Positions 33,949 to 41,788 of a DNA stretch of 64,000 nucleotides are shown in pieces (the first letter of the stretch is position 1; each line of letters begins with the position of its first letter). Position numbers and translations under genes: made by a program. Below the pieces are notes generated by a model. It saw nothing but the letters and a program-made list of their open reading frames with translations, searched no databases and was not told where the DNA came from. Origin of the DNA: JAICWP01 sp035252015 (GTDB lineage: Bacteria > Acidobacteriota > Terriglobia > Terriglobales > Acidobacteriaceae); assembly GCA_035252015.1 (NCBI GenBank), contig DATFDP010000162.1:25738-89737 (forward strand), written 5' to 3'.

Positions 33949-35013
33949 GTGAGCGCCAAAGCGAAGAGAATCGCAGTCATTCCGGGTGACGGCATTGGCA
34001 GGGAAGTGCTGGCCGAGGCGGTGAAGGTGCTCGATGCCTCCGGCGCTCCCGTGGAGATGCAGCACTTTGACTGGAGCGCTGACCGCTACCTCAAGGACGG
34101 CACCACCGTCCCTGCCGACGGCTTCGTTATGCTGGGCCGCGACTTTGATGCCATTTTGGTGGGCGCCTTCGGCGATCCCCGAGTGCCCTCCAACATTCAT
34201 GCCAAAGAAATCCTGCTGGGGATGCGCTTCAAGATGGATCTCTATGCTAACGTGCGCCCTATCAAGTTACTCGACGCCTCGCTCTGTCCCCTGAAGCGCG
34301 TGGAGCCTAAGGACGTGGACTTTACCGTCATCCGCGAGAACACCGAAGGTCTCTATGTGGATATGGGCGGCGTCTTCAAGCAGGGCACGCCAGAAGAAGT
34401 GGCGGTGCAGGAGGACGTCAACACGCGCAAAGGTGTGGAGCGGATAATCCGCTACGCTTTTGAATATGCCCGCCAACATGCCCGCCCGGGGCGCCAACCC
34501 AAGCTCCTGATGACCGACAAAGCCAATGTGATGACTTACGCTCACGGTCTGTGGCAACGAGTGTTTAAAGAAGTGGCCAAGGCTTACTCGGACGTGAAAT
34601 CTGAACACATGTACGTGGACGCTCTGTGCATGCAGATGGTGCGCGATCCGCGGCCGTTCGACGTCATCGTCACTAACAACATGTTTGGCGACATCATCAC
34701 CGACCTGGGCGCGGGCTTGCAGGGCGGGCTGGGCATGGCGGCCAGCGGAAACATCCATCCCGCGTCCACATCCATGTTTGAGCCGGTGCACGGCTCGGCG
34801 CCGCCGATTGCAGGCAAAAACATCGCCAACCCCATGGGCGCAATCCTGACCGCCTCCATGATGCTGGCGCACATCGGACTGGCTCGTCCGGCAGAAAAAA
34901 TTGATGCTGCCGTGCTCGAGGCCGTACGCCAGAAGAAGACCACGCAGGATGTAGGTGGCAGCCTGGGCACGCGCGAAGTAGGGGAGTGGATCGCGTCCCG
35001 CGTCGCCGCCTAA
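33949..35013 (+). CDS. Isocitrate/isopropylmalate-family dehydrogenase (tartrate/D-malate dehydrogenase-like)
   Basis: This 354-aa NAD-dependent beta-decarboxylating dehydrogenase opens with KRIAVIPGDGIGREV. Substrate-site residues include the DLYANVRPIKL loop and FTVIRENTEGLYVDMGG, and the metal/nucleotide region is NNMFGDIITDLGAGLQGG then HGSAPPIAGKNIANPMGAIL. The loop wording (ANVRPIK, no Leu-rich LeuB signature) fits the tartrate/D-malate group better than LeuB, but IPM dehydrogenase activity cannot be excluded. GTG start. It is not linked to leucine genes here. Confidence 0.85.
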   Translation: MSAKAKRIAVIPGDGIGREVLAEAVKVLDASGAPVEMQHFDWSADRYLKDGTTVPADGFVMLGRDFDAILVGAFGDPRVPSNIHAKEILLGMRFKMDLYANVRPIKLLDASLCPLKRVEPKDVDFTVIRENTEGLYVDMGGVFKQGTPEEVAVQEDVNTRKGVERIIRYAFEYARQHARPGRQPKLLMTDKANVMTYAHGLWQRVFKEVAKAYSDVKSEHMYVDALCMQMVRDPRPFDVIVTNNMFGDIITDLGAGLQGGLGMAASGNIHPASTSMFEPVHGSAPPIAGKNIANPMGAILTASMMLAHIGLARPAEKIDAAVLEAVRQKKTTQDVGGSLGTREVGEWIASRVAA

Positions 35014-35056
35014 CTTCTGCGCCGCGGATTAACACGGATACACGGATGTTCTTTGT

Positions 35057-35115
35057 GTCATCCTGAGCGAGGACGCGGCGAACCAACCCGCGTCCGAGTC
35101 GAAGGACCTTGTGTC
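35057..35115. repeat. GTCATCCTGAGCGA...AGTCGAAGGACC palindromic repeat
   Basis: GTCATCCTGAGCGAGGACGCGG at the left and CGCGTCCGAGTCGAAGGACC at the right give an internal GGACGCG/CGCGTCC inverted pair. Relatives occur at 50444-50528 and 59762-59824, and a partial one at about 35185-35245. It lies between the dehydrogenase gene and agmatine deiminase. Confidence 0.65.
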
Positions 35116-35287
35116 TTATGTTAGTCACGCCACGCAAATGTGCCGCAGAATCCCAAACAAAACGAAAATTCCAAATCAAACGCAAGGTCCCTTGACTTGC
35201 CCTCATCTCGCAAGCTCGATTCGCGCTCGCTCGGAATGACATTAGGAAAAAGTCCGTGCAAATCGGCGTTAATCCGTGGCGATGAAT

Positions 35288-36424
35288 TTACGCGGCGGGC
35301 TGCTGCTGGGTCATGCAGTGAATCGCCCCAAATCCCCAGATGAAATCGCCACAATAAATCCCCACCACGTCGCGGTCGGAAAACACCTCAGCAAGAATGT
35401 TCAATGCCACGCGGTCGTTCTTGTCGTTGAACACGGGCACCAGCACCAGCCCATTGGCGATATAGAAATTGGCGTAGCTGGCGGGCAACCGCCGTCCCTG
35501 AAAAGTGACTGGTCCGGGCATGGGCAGTTCGATCACGCGCAGCGGGCGCCCATCCTGGTCGCTCATCGAGCGCAGCCGGACCAGGTTTTCCTGCAAAGGG
35601 GCGAAATTCGGATCAGTGGGATCGCGTTCCACTACAGCCACGACCGTATCGGGCCCGGCAAAGCGAGCCAGGTCGTCCACATGGCCGTGTGTGTCGTCGC
35701 CCACGATGCCGCTGCCCAGCCACAGCACCTTGCTGATGCCCAGGTAATCGGCAAAGAGCTGTTCCAGTTGCTCGCGGTGGACTCGCAGGTTCCGTGCCTG
35801 CACCGGGCTGAGGAGGCATTCTTCCGTGGTCAGCAGCGTGCCCCAGCCATTCACGTCAATGCTGCCGCCTTCCAGCACAACGCGGTGTTTGCGGCCGCCC
35901 AGTTCCAGAATGGGCTGCGCCGCGGGGACCCGTTGTGAGGTGGCTATTTTCGCCGCAATAGCGGCATCATTTTTCCAGTTCGGATACTTGGCCCAGGCAT
36001 TGAATCGCCAGGTGGTGGCCAGCAGCGGACGTTCTCCGGGCGGGTTCTGCGGCGCCCAAGTTCGCGGCGAGGAATCCTTGCGCAAAAAAATAGGGCCATA
36101 ATCACGGGTCCAGACGCGGTCAGTCAGCCAGTGGTGAAAGCGCACCACCGTACCCAGTTCCACCCCGGCTGTCTTCAGCAGCTTGCGCGCGCTGCGCTCG
36201 GCTTCGGCGTTGTTGACGATGATCTCGACAATCTCATGCCGCGCTAGATGGCGAACGATTTCCGCATACACCCAGAGAATGGGCTGAAATTTGCCCGGCC
36301 AGTCTTCGCGGTTGTGCGGCCAGGCGATCCAGGTGGCGGCGTGCGGCTCCCACTCCGCCGGCATGCGGTAGCCGAGTTCCGCCGGGGTAGTGCCGGGAGG
36401 CAGGCTCTGGGGACGGGCGGTCAC
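35288..36424 (-). CDS. aguA: Agmatine deiminase
   Basis: This enzyme hydrolyses agmatine to N-carbamoylputrescine and ammonia in the cytoplasm. The 378-aa protein is a porphyromonas-type peptidylarginine deiminase family member: MPAEWEPHAATWIAWPHN at the N-terminus, RDYGPIF and LEGGSIDVNGWG in the middle, GDDTHGHVDDLARF with the catalytic His/Asp, and GAIHCMTQQ at the C-terminus with the nucleophilic Cys. It overlaps the amidohydrolase upstream by ATGA (36421-36424), so the two enzymes of the pathway are co-translated. Arginine decarboxylase is encoded 2.3 kb away. Confidence 0.95.
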   Translation of the reverse strand: MTARPQSLPPGTTPAELGYRMPAEWEPHAATWIAWPHNREDWPGKFQPILWVYAEIVRHLARHEIVEIIVNNAEAERSARKLLKTAGVELGTVVRFHHWLTDRVWTRDYGPIFLRKDSSPRTWAPQNPPGERPLLATTWRFNAWAKYPNWKNDAAIAAKIATSQRVPAAQPILELGGRKHRVVLEGGSIDVNGWGTLLTTEECLLSPVQARNLRVHREQLEQLFADYLGISKVLWLGSGIVGDDTHGHVDDLARFAGPDTVVAVVERDPTDPNFAPLQENLVRLRSMSDQDGRPLRVIELPMPGPVTFQGRRLPASYANFYIANGLVLVPVFNDKNDRVALNILAEVFSDRDVVGIYCGDFIWGFGAIHCMTQQQPAA

Positions 36425-37344
36425 GTTTGCGGCGTGTCCAGGAAACGGTGAGTGATGGGCGCGTAGCTGTCAATGCGACGGTCGCGCAGGAAGGGCCAGT
36501 TGCGGCGCACGTCCTCGAGCTTGCGCAAATCCACTTCGCCGATCAGGATTTCTTCCTCTTTATTGGAGGCTTCGGCCACCACCGTGCCGAACGGATCGCA
36601 CAGGAAAGATCCGCCCCAGAATTCCAGACCCTGCCCGGGCGCCTCTTTGCCGCGCACGTTTCCGGTTTCAAAGCCGACCCGGTTTACCGCGGCCACATAC
36701 ACGCCGTTTGAAATGGCGTGCGCCCGCTGGATGGTGCGCCAGGCGTCGTGCTGGGCGGCGCCGAATTCTTGCTTTTCCGCCGGATGCCAGCCGATGGCCG
36801 TGGGATAGAAAAGCACCTCCGCCCCCTGCAACGCGGTCAGGCGCGCGCCCTCCGGATACCACTGGTCCCAGCACACCAACGTGCCCAGCCGTCCAGCCTG
36901 CGTGTCGAAAGCGCGATAGCCCAGGTCGCCGGGCGTGAAGTAGAACTTCTCATAGTAGAGCGGGTCGTCTGGAATGTGCATTTTGCGGTAGAGACCGCGC
37001 AAGGCGCCATCGGCGTCAAACACCACCGCCGTATTGTGGTAGATGCCGGGGGCTCGTTTTTCGAACAGGGATGCAATGAGCACCACGCCCTGCTGCCGCG
37101 CCACCTGTGAAAGACGCGTGCTGCTGGGGCCGGGAATGGGCTCCGCCAAGTCGAACAGGCTGGCGTCTTCGCGCTGGCAGAAGTACTGGGTACGGAACAA
37201 CTCCGGCAGGCAAACGACTTGCGCGCCACGCCCCGCGGCCTCGCGCACATGGTCCAAGGCGCGTTCCAGATTTTGCTCCGGATCGGGCGTGCACGACATC
37301 TGCACCAGCCCGACGCGAAACTTTTGCGGCTTGCTTTCTGCCAT
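36421..37344 (-). CDS. aguB: N-carbamoylputrescine amidohydrolase
   Basis: This enzyme converts N-carbamoylputrescine to putrescine, CO2 and ammonia. The nitrilase-fold triad is visible as Glu in CLPELFRTQYF, Lys in YRKMHIPDDP and Cys in GTLVCWDQWYPE. The sequence ending PAEKQEFGAAQHDAWRTIQRAHAISNGVYVAAVNRVG is specific for this subfamily. Start at 37344 (MAESK) is chosen; 37356 is possible, and a longer frame to 37515 would run into the divergent gene. It is transcribed divergently from the deoxyhypusine-synthase-like gene. Confidence 0.95.
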   Translation of the reverse strand: MAESKPQKFRVGLVQMSCTPDPEQNLERALDHVREAAGRGAQVVCLPELFRTQYFCQREDASLFDLAEPIPGPSSTRLSQVARQQGVVLIASLFEKRAPGIYHNTAVVFDADGALRGLYRKMHIPDDPLYYEKFYFTPGDLGYRAFDTQAGRLGTLVCWDQWYPEGARLTALQGAEVLFYPTAIGWHPAEKQEFGAAQHDAWRTIQRAHAISNGVYVAAVNRVGFETGNVRGKEAPGQGLEFWGGSFLCDPFGTVVAEASNKEEEILIGEVDLRKLEDVRRNWPFLRDRRIDSYAPITHRFLDTPQT

Positions 37345-37392
37345 GGCCAATAGCATAGCAAAGGTTATTGTCCGGCCGGCTGAACGCCAGTA

Positions 37393-37414
37393 GAGAAGTA
37401 ACTCGTTACGTCTC
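37393..37414. promoter_or_regulatory. Inverted repeat between divergent polyamine genes
   Basis: GAGAAGTAACTCGTTACGTCTC is a 22-base inverted repeat with arms GAGA-GTAAC and GTTAC-TCTC and one mismatched pair. It lies midway between the starts at 37344 and 37502 and could be a shared operator. No regulator gene is adjacent. Confidence 0.4.
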
Positions 37415-37501
37415 CCAGCCGAGCGCGATAGGACCTTCGGTTGACGGGGAACAAGCCAACGATATAGCTTGCTCTTTCCCTTGTAGCACGGGGAGGTGAA
37501 C

Positions 37502-38626
37502 GTGAAGCACGGCAATCACATGGGTGGAGAAGGCATTGAACGCAAGCTGCACGATCCGGTAGAAGACCGGCTCACGCCCCTGGAGCCGCTCGATATTGCG
37601 AGCGCCCGCTCGGTGGACGCGCTGGTGCGCGCGATGAGCAAGACTGCCTTCACCGGCCGGCAGCTGGGCGAGGCCGCCGATGTGCTCGAAGCAATGGCCC
37701 GCGACAAGGATTGCTTCGTGGTGATGACCCTGGCCGGCGCCATGACCGTTGCCAAGCAAGGCCTGATCATCACCGAGTTGATTGACCGCGGCATCGTAAA
37801 AGCCATCGTCTCCACCGGCGCGTTGATGGCGCATGGTCTGGTCGAGGCCACCGGGCGCGCCCATTTTCGCGTCAATCCCGATTTCAAAGATGAAGAACTG
37901 TACGAGGCGGGCTACAACCGCGTCTACGACACCATCGAACCGGAGCAGAACCTCGACGATGTGGAGCGCGTGGTCTTCCGGGTTCTGCGGGGCTGGAATC
38001 CGGAGGAAGTCGTCTGCTCCTGGAAGCTGAATCGGGCCATCGGCAAGCATCTGCATGACAGCGTCGAGGAGCGCGGGATCCTGAAATCGGCTTACGAAAA
38101 GGACGTGCCGGTGTTTGTGCCCGCTTTTACAGATTCTGAACTGGGCCTGGATTTTGCCCTCGACAACCGCATGCGAGCGCGAGAGAACAAGCCCAAGCTG
38201 CGCTATGATCCCTTCGAAGACCTGGAGCACTTTGCCGCCACCCTGCTGAAGCAGAAGCGGCTGGGCATCTTCACTATTGGCGGCGGCGTGCCGCGCAATT
38301 GGGCGCAGCAGTTTGGTCCGTTTATCGAGCTGCGCCGGCGCCGGGGCGGGGAAGATGTGCCGCTGAAGCGCTACCACTACGGCCTGCGCATCTGCCCCGA
38401 GCCGGTCTATTGGGGCGGCCTCTCCGGGAGTCCCTACACGGAAGCCGTATCCTGGGGCAAATTCGTCCCCCCGGCTGATGGGGGCAAGTTCGGCGAGGTG
38501 TTTGTGGATGCCACGGTGGGCCTGCCGCTCATTGTGGGCGCGGTACTGGAGCGCCTGGACAAGCAAGCGGCAAAGTCGCAGCCGGAAAAAGCCGCAGCCA
38601 GCCGCAAGGCGCTCAGTCGAAAATAA
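37502..38626 (+). CDS. Deoxyhypusine-synthase-like protein with altered catalytic lysine
   Basis: This 374-aa member of the deoxyhypusine synthase fold is known in bacteria as a polyamine aminobutyl-transfer family. NAD-site motifs are visible: TLAGAMTVAKQGL, VSTGALMAHGL, VFVPAFTDSELG, and SPYTEAVSWGKF near the C-terminus. The position of the lysine that forms the enzyme-substrate imine (GGGVxK in characterised enzymes) is Arg265 here (GGGVPRNW). Bacteria lack eIF5A, so hypusine formation is not expected; a homospermidine- or spermidine-forming role is possible, but the substitution raises doubt. GTG at 37502 follows GGGGAGG by five bases. Its 3' end overlaps the arginine decarboxylase gene by 14 bases, tail to tail. 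Confidence 0.88.
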   Translation: MKHGNHMGGEGIERKLHDPVEDRLTPLEPLDIASARSVDALVRAMSKTAFTGRQLGEAADVLEAMARDKDCFVVMTLAGAMTVAKQGLIITELIDRGIVKAIVSTGALMAHGLVEATGRAHFRVNPDFKDEELYEAGYNRVYDTIEPEQNLDDVERVVFRVLRGWNPEEVVCSWKLNRAIGKHLHDSVEERGILKSAYEKDVPVFVPAFTDSELGLDFALDNRMRARENKPKLRYDPFEDLEHFAATLLKQKRLGIFTIGGGVPRNWAQQFGPFIELRRRRGGEDVPLKRYHYGLRICPEPVYWGGLSGSPYTEAVSWGKFVPPADGGKFGEVFVDATVGLPLIVGAVLERLDKQAAKSQPEKAAASRKALSRK

Positions 38627-39161
38627 TGAAAATCGCCGCCGCGATCACGGTGGTCCACAGGCCGCGCTTATCGCCTACTGCCGATTGGGTAACGTTGGCG
38701 GTGCGCACAATCTTGTTGGAGATGCGGTAAATCTCCTTCTTCTCGTCCCAGGAACGGTCGGGATCAAACTCCACGTTCAAGGTGGTGGCCAGCATCTCCG
38801 CCGCCAGTTCCTCGGCGTAGTCGCCCGCTGCTTCCTCTTTTTCCCCGAAGGAATGGTGCTCGCTGAGGTAGCCGTAGGTGTTGCGGTCGGCGGGAATAGC
38901 CACGCCAATGCTCGCCGCCAGCAGCCGATGCGGCTCCCGGGTGGAATTCTCGGCTACCACAGCAAAAACCACTTCGCCATGGTGCAGATATTTCAGTCCC
39001 TGAGTGCGGGAAAGCAGCTTGCACTGGGGTGGGAAAATGGATGAAACCCGAACCAGGTTCTGTGAAGCGATGCCGGCGTCGCGCAGCGCCAGCTCAAAGG
39101 AGGTGAGACGTTCCCGGTGTTTCCCTACGCCCTTGGTAAAGAAAACCCGCTTGGGAACCAT
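38613..39161 (-). CDS. pdaD: Pyruvoyl-dependent arginine decarboxylase
   Basis: This enzyme decarboxylates arginine to agmatine, using a pyruvoyl group made by self-cleavage. The 182-aa protein shows the cleavage motif VSSIFPP (Ser40-Ser41) and the flanking QNLVRVSS and CKLL, as in the archaeal enzyme. The C-terminal part is helical and ends in a hydrophobic stretch (TTVIAAAIFIIF), an unusual tail. The start at 39161 (MVPKRVFFTKG) is a guess; a TTG at 39173 has a better-spaced GGAGGA. It supplies agmatine to AguA and AguB in the same cluster. Confidence 0.9.
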   Translation of the reverse strand: MVPKRVFFTKGVGKHRERLTSFELALRDAGIASQNLVRVSSIFPPQCKLLSRTQGLKYLHHGEVVFAVVAENSTREPHRLLAASIGVAIPADRNTYGYLSEHHSFGEKEEAAGDYAEELAAEMLATTLNVEFDPDRSWDEKKEIYRISNKIVRTANVTQSAVGDKRGLWTTVIAAAIFIIFD

Positions 39162-39254
39162 GCTTAAGGCCAATTCCTCAATCCTCCGCCGTGTGGAATG
39201 GTAAATTTTCCACAATCTAACACAGCACTAATTTTCGTGCGTGAAATTTTCGAG

Positions 39255-39284
39255 AAAAAAAAGGCGAGAGCTGCCGCTCTCGCC
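39255..39284 (-). terminator. Rho-independent terminator of the minus-strand 109-aa gene
   Basis: On the minus strand GGCGAGAG pairs with CTCTCGCC around a six-base loop, followed by eight T residues (plus-strand A-run 39255-39262). It lies 22 bases after the stop codon at 39306. Confidence 0.88.
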
Positions 39285-39305
39285 CTGGTTGAACTCGGCT
39301 GTTGT

Positions 39306-39635
39306 TCAGCTGCCCTTGACCGAGGCCACCTGGATGGTAGTGCCTTCGGCCGTGCCCGTAACTGTCGCCTTCTGTCCGGCCAGCTTGTCCACCTCGGATT
39401 CGTGACCTTTAAGCGTGTAAACCGTGTCGCCCACCAGCAGGGCGTAGCTGGAGCCCTGCTTAACGCAGGCGCGAGTACAGTCGGCGGCGTTGGCCATCAT
39501 GTGCTTGGCGCCGCACATGGAATCGGTGACTACGCCCGTCCAGCTCTGGCTTTTCCCTTTCGGCGGCTGGGCCGCAGCCAGGCCAGCGAGCAAAACTGCC
39601 GTGACCACAAAACCCATCAGCTTATGCAGTCTCAT
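39306..39635 (-). CDS. Small secreted protein (DUF5818-like)
   Basis: This 109-aa protein has a signal peptide (residues 1-22, LLAGLAAAQ). The mature part begins SWTGVVTDSMCGAKHMMANAADCTRACVKQGSSYALL, with three Cys and two His, followed by a beta-rich tail. This wording is common in small acidobacterial exported proteins that I associate with DUF5818, a domain without known function; metal or thiol binding is possible. It is monocistronic, with a strong terminator. Confidence 0.82.
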   Translation of the reverse strand: MRLHKLMGFVVTAVLLAGLAAAQPPKGKSQSWTGVVTDSMCGAKHMMANAADCTRACVKQGSSYALLVGDTVYTLKGHESEVDKLAGQKATVTGTAEGTTIQVASVKGS

Positions 39636-39749
39636 GCCTTCTCCCCCGTATCGGTAAGTGAAATTGCCGCCCAGCTAGCATACAGGATTACCTGGCTGCC
39701 GCCGGGGCTGCCATTACAGAGTGCACAGCGGACGAATGGTTGCAGCGGC

Positions 39750-40277
39750 TTACGCCCTTTCAATCTTTACATTGTTCAGCTTGATGTCTTGCACCGGCCG
39801 GTCCTGGGAGTTCCGTTTGGCGCGGGTAATCTTGTCCACCACGTCCTGGCCTTCGACCACTTCGCCAAAAATCGTGTGCTTGCCGGTCAGCCAGGTGGTG
39901 GGCGCCACGGTGATGAAGAACTGTGAACCGTTGGTGTTGGGGCCGGCGTTGGCCATCGCCAGCTTCCCGGAGCGGTCGAATTTGTGCGGCGAGCCCTTGG
40001 TCTCGTCCTCGAACTTGTACCCCGGGCCGCCCATGCCGGTGCCGCTGGGGTCCCCGCCCTGGATCATGAAATCGGGAATCACGCGGTGAAAAATGGTGCC
40101 GCTGTAGAGCGGTCCGGGGCCCTTCTTGCCGCTGACGTGGTCCTTCCAGTCGCGCTTGCCCTCAGCCAGGTCAACGAAGTTCTGCACCGTTTTTGGTGCA
40201 TCCTTCTCGAATAGCCGGCAGGTGATGTTGCCTTCGCTGGTCTCAAAAATGGCGTATGTTCCGGGTTGACGAGTCAT
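39750..40277 (-). CDS. Cyclophilin-type peptidyl-prolyl cis-trans isomerase (cytoplasmic)
   Basis: This 175-aa cyclophilin without signal peptide shows active-site segments GTIFHRVIPDFMIQGGDPSGTG, LAMANAGPNTNGSQFFIT and LTGKHTIFGEVVEG, including the Arg, Phe, Gln and His residues of the family (the Trp that contacts cyclosporin is replaced by Leu, as in most bacterial forms). The start at 40277 (MTRQPGTYAIFET) is preferred to a TTG at 40307. A second, exported cyclophilin is encoded 520 bases upstream. Confidence 0.95.
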   Translation of the reverse strand: MTRQPGTYAIFETSEGNITCRLFEKDAPKTVQNFVDLAEGKRDWKDHVSGKKGPGPLYSGTIFHRVIPDFMIQGGDPSGTGMGGPGYKFEDETKGSPHKFDRSGKLAMANAGPNTNGSQFFITVAPTTWLTGKHTIFGEVVEGQDVVDKITRAKRNSQDRPVQDIKLNNVKIERA

Positions 40278-40365
40278 ATGGCTAGTGTAAACCACAGGTG
40301 TGGCCAAGGCGGGAACACTGACGGGCGAAGGGTAGATCCCTTAAGAGTTGTTTAACGGCAGCAAG

Positions 40366-40779
40366 TTAAATCGCTTTCCATTGATAAAGAGCATCATCGG
40401 CCTCGATCTTCCATTCGCCTCCGACCAGCTTCACGTTGTGCTTTACCCAGTCGTGCTTAGTCAGATGCAATTCCTCTTTGATCAAAACCCCGTGAACCTC
40501 CGTACCACGACCCCCACCAAACGCCTGGAGGGAATAGCTCCGCACTCCACTGTAGGTCAGTTCTATGCGCCCACTGCGGTCGGATGCAAGCAAGCGGATA
40601 CGGATTGTGAGAGGCTGTTGTCCTTTCTCGGAACAGGGCTCTGATATCTCGATGCTTTCGAGCAACGACCCGAGCGGAGATCGCGGGTCTTCGTAGTTGT
40701 TGTACCAATCCGCCTGTGCGCATTCTCGCAGAGAACGGCTTGTAAGCGAGTTTACCATCGCCTTATTTTTGCTGGCCAT
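40366..40779 (-). CDS. Hypothetical protein
   Basis: This 137-aa cytoplasmic protein is not assigned to a family. Its middle (ELTYSGVRSYSLQAFGG) and end (EELHLTKHDWVKHNVKLVGGEWKIEADDALYQW) suggest a compact alpha/beta fold with a conserved-looking Trp-rich tail, similar to small immunity-type or DUF-type proteins. It has slightly lower G+C than its neighbours and no partner toxin is adjacent. It is flanked by two cyclophilin genes on the same strand, 58 bases from the next coding region. Confidence 0.65.
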   Translation of the reverse strand: MASKNKAMVNSLTSRSLRECAQADWYNNYEDPRSPLGSLLESIEISEPCSEKGQQPLTIRIRLLASDRSGRIELTYSGVRSYSLQAFGGGRGTEVHGVLIKEELHLTKHDWVKHNVKLVGGEWKIEADDALYQWKAI

Positions 40780-40793
40780 TTCGGGTCGCTCAG

Positions 40794-41516
40794 CTACTGT
40801 TTGGGCGCCGTCTTGTCCGTGTGTTGTACATGTGGCCGCCGGGGAGCAACGTGGTGCGGCGCCGCGTGGCCGTCCACAATGTCAATGTGCTTAATCTGCA
40901 CCGGGTGGAAGGGCCGGTCATTGCTGTCGCGCGGCATGGCGGCAATCTTCTTGACCAGCGCCACCGTGGCCGGATCGCACTGCCCGAAGATGGTGTAGTT
41001 GCCGTTGAGCATGGCCGCCTGCTGCCCGCTGAATGCCAGTTCCGTGATGAAGAACTGTGAGCCGTTGGTACCGGGGCCGGCGTTGGCGTAGGCCAAGCGT
41101 CCGGGCACACTGAACTTCAGGTCGGGGTGCACTTCGTTCTTAAACGCGTAGCCGGGATCGCCGGCGCCGGTGCCCGCCGGGTCGCCGCCCTGGATCATGA
41201 ACCCGGGAATTACGCGGTGGAAGATAGTGCCGTCATAAAGCGGCACGCCGTGCTTCTTGGCATGGCTGACAGGGTTAGTCCAATCCTTGGTGCCCTTAGC
41301 CAAGCCGATGAAGTTGGCCACGCCGATGGGCGCCTTATCGGGAAACAAAGTGCAATGCATGTCACCAGCCGAGGTATGAATAATGGCTTGCGGCTGCGGC
41401 TTAGCCGGGACGGCATGGTGAGGTGTGACGTGATGAGGCGTGGTTTTTGGCGCCGTTGTCGTCTGGGCCAGCATCAGCGACGGGGCGAGCACAAGGGTGA
41501 GGCAGACGGTTTTCAT
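40794..41516 (-). CDS. Cyclophilin-type peptidyl-prolyl isomerase (exported)
   Basis: This 240-aa protein has a signal peptide (residues 1-17, ending LMLA) and a His/Pro-rich linker (TTPHHVTPHHAVP). The cyclophilin domain carries GTIFHRVIPGFMIQGGDPAGTG, LAYANAGPGTNGSQFFIT and NGNYTIFGQCDPA. The C-terminal tail is again His-rich (APHHVAPRRPHVQH), which could bind metal. It assists folding in the periplasm. The start at 41516 follows AGGAG by about six bases. Confidence 0.93.
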   Translation of the reverse strand: MKTVCLTLVLAPSLMLAQTTTAPKTTPHHVTPHHAVPAKPQPQAIIHTSAGDMHCTLFPDKAPIGVANFIGLAKGTKDWTNPVSHAKKHGVPLYDGTIFHRVIPGFMIQGGDPAGTGAGDPGYAFKNEVHPDLKFSVPGRLAYANAGPGTNGSQFFITELAFSGQQAAMLNGNYTIFGQCDPATVALVKKIAAMPRDSNDRPFHPVQIKHIDIVDGHAAPHHVAPRRPHVQHTDKTAPKQ

Positions 41517-41625
41517 GAATGCTCCTGTTCGGGGAAGGGCAATCTTTTCACAAACTCCGTGCCAAGCGCAATGCGAGTATTCACCGCCGAGACGCCGAGC
41601 ACGCGGCACTTGTGGCATTTGTAGC

Positions 41626-41705
41626 GCCGGCGTCTCGCCGGCTGTCGCGAGGGCGTCTCGCCCTCGCACTGCAGCCTGGCGTCACCCTGAGGGGCTTTCA
41701 GCCCC
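41626..41705. repeat. Three adjacent hairpins with GTCTC loops
   Basis: GCCGGC-GTCTC-GCCGGC (41626-41642) and GCGAGGGC-GTCTC-GCCCTCGC (41647-41667) are perfect hairpins with the same five-base loop. GGGGCT-TTC-AGCCCC follows at 41691-41705. They lie between the cyclophilin and dipeptidase genes, both leftward. They look like a dispersed palindromic repeat rather than a terminator, as no T-run follows. Confidence 0.7.
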
Positions 41706-41788
41706 GAACGGTCTCGCGTGCAACCGCCGGGAAGGTAGTGGAACACGCAAGATGCTTCGGCGCTCAAGCGCCTTTGCATGATGCAGTA

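Noticed and set aside
37406..38566. 386-codon minus-strand open frame
   Set aside because: It is antisense to the deoxyhypusine-synthase-like gene and has no motif.
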